Source of the DNA: Gallaecimonas mangrovi
GTDB taxonomy: Bacteria > Pseudomonadota > Gammaproteobacteria > Enterobacterales > Gallaecimonadaceae
Length of the DNA: 64,000 nucleotides
NCBI RefSeq assembly: GCF_003367375.1
Contig: NZ_CP031416.1
Location: 999,501 to 1,063,500, forward strand
Direction of reading: 5' to 3'
This document shows positions 61,087-64,000 of this stretch, one piece after another (position 1 is the stretch's first letter; every line of letters starts with the position of its first letter). The notes under the pieces are model-generated. The model did not search any database and was not told where the DNA came from. It saw nothing but the letters and a program-made list of their open reading frames with translations. Both the position numbers and the translations under genes were made by a program.

Positions 61087-61566
61087 ATGCTGAGTTTGGA
61101 AAAGTTTCATTTCGGTGAAAACCTGCATAGCCGCTATGGCGCGCTAAGAACGCTGCTCTGCGCCGGTGCGGGTTACTTGATTGTAGTTTACGGGCTCGAC
61201 TGGTTACTGCGGCACATACCCGGCGCCATGGTGGCGCTGGTGTGCCTGGCGGCAGTGGTGGTGCTGGCGATACTGGCGTTTAACGTTTTCATGGGCAGTA
61301 TTGCCATTAAAAATCAGAGCATACAGCAGCTTTATGGTGTGCTTATTGGCTACCTGCTGGCCAGTGAATTCAGCTACGGCTGGCGTGATACGCCCAATTT
61401 TTGGCTTTGGCTGGTGATAGGTGGCGGCGCCGGTTATCTGTTGCTGTTTCTTATCAATAAAAAAAGCAGCCTGATTGCCGCAGGCCAGTGCCTGTTAGGC
61501 ACCTTGGCCGGGGTTTGGCTGCTGAGTCACTACATTAACGTTGCCGTTGATCTTTTATCTTTTTAG
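61087..61566 (+). CDS. polytopic membrane protein of unknown function
   Basis: A 159-residue protein with about five membrane segments (TLLCAGAGYLIVVYGLDWLL, MVALVCLAAVVVLAILAFNV, QLYGVLIGYLLASEF, WLWLVIGGGAGYLLLFLI and LLGTLAGVWLLSHYINVAV). It has no recognised family motif. It begins six bases after the CxxC protein gene, so it belongs to the same operon and probably the same membrane complex. The convergent yjjX gene ends eight bases after it. Confidence 0.75.
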   Translation: MLSLEKFHFGENLHSRYGALRTLLCAGAGYLIVVYGLDWLLRHIPGAMVALVCLAAVVVLAILAFNVFMGSIAIKNQSIQQLYGVLIGYLLASEFSYGWRDTPNFWLWLVIGGGAGYLLLFLINKKSSLIAAGQCLLGTLAGVWLLSHYINVAVDLLSF

Positions 61567-61573
61567 CGCGGCT

Positions 61574-62113
61574 TTATTTGGCAAAAAGTTCAGCGTTTAA
61601 AAATGGCGCCATGGCCAGGGTCAGCGCCAGTTGATAAGTGCTTTGGCGAGTGACCTGGTTACGGGTTAACAGCCCCATGGCGCCACCTTTATGCTTGATA
61701 TTGGTGGTGCCAAAGAGTTTGTCGATAAGCGGCCCCAATTCTTCACCTTGTTTTAGCCCTTGGTAAATCACCGGCGGTAGCGGCAAGTTGGCGCTGCGGC
61801 CAACCGAGCGCTGCTGCGTGGTGGCGATAACCACATAAGCAAAGGTGGCCGGGCCGTCTTCAAACTCGTCAACGCCGCCTTCCATCGCCAGATAAAAATC
61901 AGCCTGATAATGCTGCTGGCACCAATTAACCCGGTTAATGGCGCCCTGGCGGGTTTCGCTACTGGTCATTGGCTGCTCGGCAACACCGGAAGGGGCTTTT
62001 ACCCCTTCACATTGCAGCTGGCTATCTGCAAAAAAGGGCGCCAGCGCCGCTTTGGCCGCCGCTACCTTTACCGGGTTGGTCGACCCCACAATTAACTTTA
62101 TGGCCTTGGTCAT
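61574..62113 (-). CDS. yjjX: inosine/xanthosine triphosphatase
   Basis: The 179-residue protein matches YjjX along its length: IKLIVGSTNPVKVAAAKAAL at the N-terminus, SGVAEQPMTSSETRQGAINR, and DFYLAMEGGVDEFE with the acidic metal-binding residues. YjjX is a house-cleaning enzyme that hydrolyses ITP and XTP to keep non-canonical purines out of nucleic acids. It acts in the cytosol as a dimer with Mg2+ (established for E. coli YjjX). It is divergent in function from its neighbours and appears to be a backbone gene. Confidence 0.94.
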   Translation of the reverse strand: MTKAIKLIVGSTNPVKVAAAKAALAPFFADSQLQCEGVKAPSGVAEQPMTSSETRQGAINRVNWCQQHYQADFYLAMEGGVDEFEDGPATFAYVVIATTQQRSVGRSANLPLPPVIYQGLKQGEELGPLIDKLFGTTNIKHKGGAMGLLTRNQVTRQSTYQLALTLAMAPFLNAELFAK

Positions 62114-62129
62114 TGCGATTCCTTAAGTA

Positions 62130-62831
62130 CTACTCGGCAAGCTTGGGCAGAAAACGGGTGTCCATCCAATATTGGCTGTTGTCGCGGGGGGCGAGCATCA
62201 CCGTAACCACGTCGCGGTCCAAATAGGGCAACGGATCGAACCAGATAGCGTCACTTTTAAAAACGTGAATTTCCTGGGTAGCCGGATTTTGCCACTGGGC
62301 AAAAATAATAAAGGGGTGCTGGCCATTGCGGCTATAGCTTTCATCTTTTTCTGCCGAGGTGATATTGGCCTCAATAGCGCGGCCTTGGGTTTTTAACTTA
62401 TCGATACTGCGGGTTTGGCGCACGGCGACGGCCCTGCCGCCCCAGCCAATAGCGCTAAAAACCACGCCGAAAATACTGCAGATAATGGGCACAAACCAAA
62501 CCGACAAAAAACTGTTAATGCGGGCCTGCTCGGGTTTGCTAGGCAGGTAAATCACCTCCACCGAATCGCCGCGGTCGTAGGACGGCGGGTTAGAGCCGGA
62601 GTTGCTGATAAAAATATGGTTTTGGCCATATTGGTCTTTAAAGGCCACTTCGGGGTGATAGGTACCAGAGCCGTCGCTACTTTGCGAATAGTCCAAGTCG
62701 ACAACCTGGCCGGGGGCGGTAACGGCGTGCTTTAAAAAAGTATGGGTGCTGTAGATGGAATAAAAAGTACCGGCCAGCATCAACAGGCCAATCACACTAA
62801 AAGCATTTAAGACACAACCACCTTTAGACAT
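62130..62831 (-). CDS. DUF3592 family membrane protein
   Basis: The 233-residue product has an N-terminal membrane segment (FSVIGLLMLAGTFYSIYS) and a second near residue 115 (VWFVPIICSIFGVVFSAIGW). The DUF3592 pattern is YHPEVAFKDQYGQNHIF and YDRGDSVEVIYLPSKPEQAR. Family members are inner-membrane proteins of unknown function. The gene lies 16 bp upstream of yjjX on the same strand, so the two may be co-transcribed. Confidence 0.85.
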   Translation of the reverse strand: MSKGGCVLNAFSVIGLLMLAGTFYSIYSTHTFLKHAVTAPGQVVDLDYSQSSDGSGTYHPEVAFKDQYGQNHIFISNSGSNPPSYDRGDSVEVIYLPSKPEQARINSFLSVWFVPIICSIFGVVFSAIGWGGRAVAVRQTRSIDKLKTQGRAIEANITSAEKDESYSRNGQHPFIIFAQWQNPATQEIHVFKSDAIWFDPLPYLDRDVVTVMLAPRDNSQYWMDTRFLPKLAE

Positions 62832-62911
62832 TTGTTTTTCTTCCTTGTGAACAAAGCGGCGGGCACCTTAACACGGCGGGCAAAGGCTGCCCATAACCGG
62901 CCGCCAAGCAT

Positions 62912-62942
62912 AAAAAAAGCCCGCGCCTAGCGCGGGCCTTTT
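62912..62942. terminator. intrinsic terminator of the gamma-glutamyltransferase gene
   Basis: GCCCGCGC (62919-62926), loop CTA, GCGCGGGC (62930-62937) with A7 before and CTTTT after. The A tract becomes the U tract for the minus-strand gene. Confidence 0.85.
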
Positions 62943-62953
62943 GCCAGTACAAC

Positions 62954-64000
62954 TTAGTAGCCGACAGCTGCGCCCTGCGGGCGGCGAGAATCGTTGGCGC
63001 CATAGTAGTAACCGGGGCGAACTTTACCGGATACCGAGGCATCACTGACCTTGGAGTCTTTGAAGTTCTTCGCCCCCGGCAAACCCACCATAATGGCTTC
63101 GGCAGCGCCCCAGCCATGTTGCTCAACCATGTCGTAACCAGCGGCTTTGAGCAATTTCAAGGTGTCTGGAGAAATACCGCGCTGCTCGTAGAACACCTTG
63201 TCAGGCAGCCACTGCTGGTGAATGCGCGGTGCATCAACCGCCTCTTGGATGTTCATCCCGTAGTCAATGACATTCATCACTGTGGCCAGGGTAATGGTGA
63301 TGATCCGTGAACCGCCCGGTGAACCGGTCACCAAGAAGGTTTTACCGTTTTTGGTGACGATGGTCGGCGCCATGGAAGAGAGCGGGCGTTTGCCCGGAGC
63401 AATGGCATTGGTTTTACCTTGCACCAGGCCAAACATGTTTTTGGCACCAATTTTCGAGGTGAAATCGTCCATTTCATCGTTCAGCCAGAAGCCGGCACCC
63501 GGTGCCATAACGCCGCTACCGAAACGGCCATTGATGGTGTAGGTGGTGGAGACGGCGTTGCCGTCTTTATCAATCACCGAATAATGGGTGGTTTGCGGCT
63601 TTTCATGGGGAGCAACGCCTGGGCCCAGGTCGGCTGAAGGGGTCGCTTTTACCGGGTCGATGGTGGCGCGGATCTTGGCGGCGTATGCCTTGCTTAGCAG
63701 CATTTTGCGAGGAATATGCACAAAGTCAGGGTCGCCCAGCAGGTTGTTGCGGTCGACATAGGCGTGGCGCATGGCTTCCACGGTGTAGTGAATTGCCTCG
63801 GCGGAGCCAAAGCCCATGGATTTTAAGTCATAGCCTTCAACGATATTGAGAATTTCACACATGGTGATGCCGCCGGAGCTGGGCGGTGGCGCAGAAATAA
63901 AGTCGTAGCCGCGGTAGCTGCAACGCACCGGTACCCGCTCTTTGGCCTGATAGTTGGCAAAGTCTTTGGCGGTGATATAGCCGCCGTTTTCTGCCGAGGC
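62954..64000 (-). CDS. ggt: gamma-glutamyltransferase, C-terminal part (cut by window end)
   Basis: About 349 residues of the C-terminal part are present; the signal peptide and N-terminal half lie beyond 64000. The autoprocessing and catalytic Thr is in QTTHYSVIDKDG, and the substrate site TGSPGGSRIITI is complete. FISAPPPSSGGITM lies upstream in the large subunit. Gamma-glutamyltransferase is a periplasmic Ntn hydrolase that cleaves glutathione and transfers the gamma-glutamyl group; the precursor splits at that Thr into two subunits. It has its own terminator and is probably monocistronic at this end. Confidence 0.94.
   Translation of the reverse strand, partial: ASAENGGYITAKDFANYQAKERVPVRCSYRGYDFISAPPPSSGGITMCEILNIVEGYDLKSMGFGSAEAIHYTVEAMRHAYVDRNNLLGDPDFVHIPRKMLLSKAYAAKIRATIDPVKATPSADLGPGVAPHEKPQTTHYSVIDKDGNAVSTTYTINGRFGSGVMAPGAGFWLNDEMDDFTSKIGAKNMFGLVQGKTNAIAPGKRPLSSMAPTIVTKNGKTFLVTGSPGGSRIITITLATVMNVIDYGMNIQEAVDAPRIHQQWLPDKVFYEQRGISPDTLKLLKAAGYDMVEQHGWGAAEAIMVGLPGAKNFKDSKVSDASVSGKVRPGYYYGANDSRRPQGAAVGY

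Noticed and set aside
1-64000. CRISPR arrays, tRNA, rRNA genes and a prophage
   Set aside because: No regularly spaced repeat array, no tRNA cloverleaf or rRNA segment and no phage structural genes were seen on either strand.

Overview
The window reads as chromosomal DNA of a free-living gammaproteobacterium. It is about 55% GC, densely coded, with short intergenic spacers and many perfect hairpin terminators flanked by A and T tracts. Typical gammaproteobacterial genes are present: YjjX, a Tas-like aldo/keto reductase, a YqjI-like PadR regulator beside a Fur-family protein, an EmrAB-type pump and a periplasmic gamma-glutamyltransferase. A Gallaecimonas-like or related genus is my guess; nothing in the window proves it. 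I see no rRNA, tRNA, CRISPR array or intact transposon.

Layout. 1-12.1 kb is accessory: regulator-plus-effector modules separated by three direct copies of a short repeat (1043-1091, 5421-5449, 10363-10411). The third copy runs into a truncated IS903-type transposase (10411-10609). The modules are a foreign-looking SDR/TetR pair; an MFS pump with an alpha/beta hydrolase-OsmC fusion, an Ohr/OsmC protein and a LysR regulator; and AraC/SDR, an esterase and a DMT exporter/LysR pair. Two AT-rich genes for secreted proteins follow (10.6-12.1 kb). 12.3-30.2 kb is a run of small catabolic, redox and efflux units, each with its own regulator (MarR, TetR, ArsR, LysR) and often a visible palindromic operator. 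Within it lies a four-gene lipoprotein operon of CsgG/DUF4810/GNA1162 type (21.9-24.2 kb).

30.2-46.1 kb carries large envelope or secreted proteins: a tricorn-like S41 peptidase, an aspartyl-protease-like protein, an alginate-lyase-like protein, an MFS exporter, a very large ankyrin-repeat protein, an M16 peptidase, an aldo/keto reductase and a secreted hydrolase. 46.5-52.5 kb holds NRDE, XRE-cupin/GNAT, an OmpR/EnvZ-type two-component system, a PadR-Fur operon and a DUF190 protein. 52.6-57.5 kb is a tripartite efflux operon with a divergent TetR repressor. 57.5-64 kb ends with an SDR, small lipoproteins, an unusual operon built round a membrane protein with eight CxxC motifs, yjjX, a DUF3592 protein and a gamma-glutamyltransferase cut by the window edge.

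Taken together, much of the window serves detoxification and export: at least five MFS or DMT transporters plus one tripartite pump, with oxidoreductases and hydrolases under ligand-sensing repressors. The least explained items are the CxxC membrane operon, a candidate small RNA opposite the two-component system with GTTAC repeats upstream, the dispersed repeat, and the AT-rich secreted pair.
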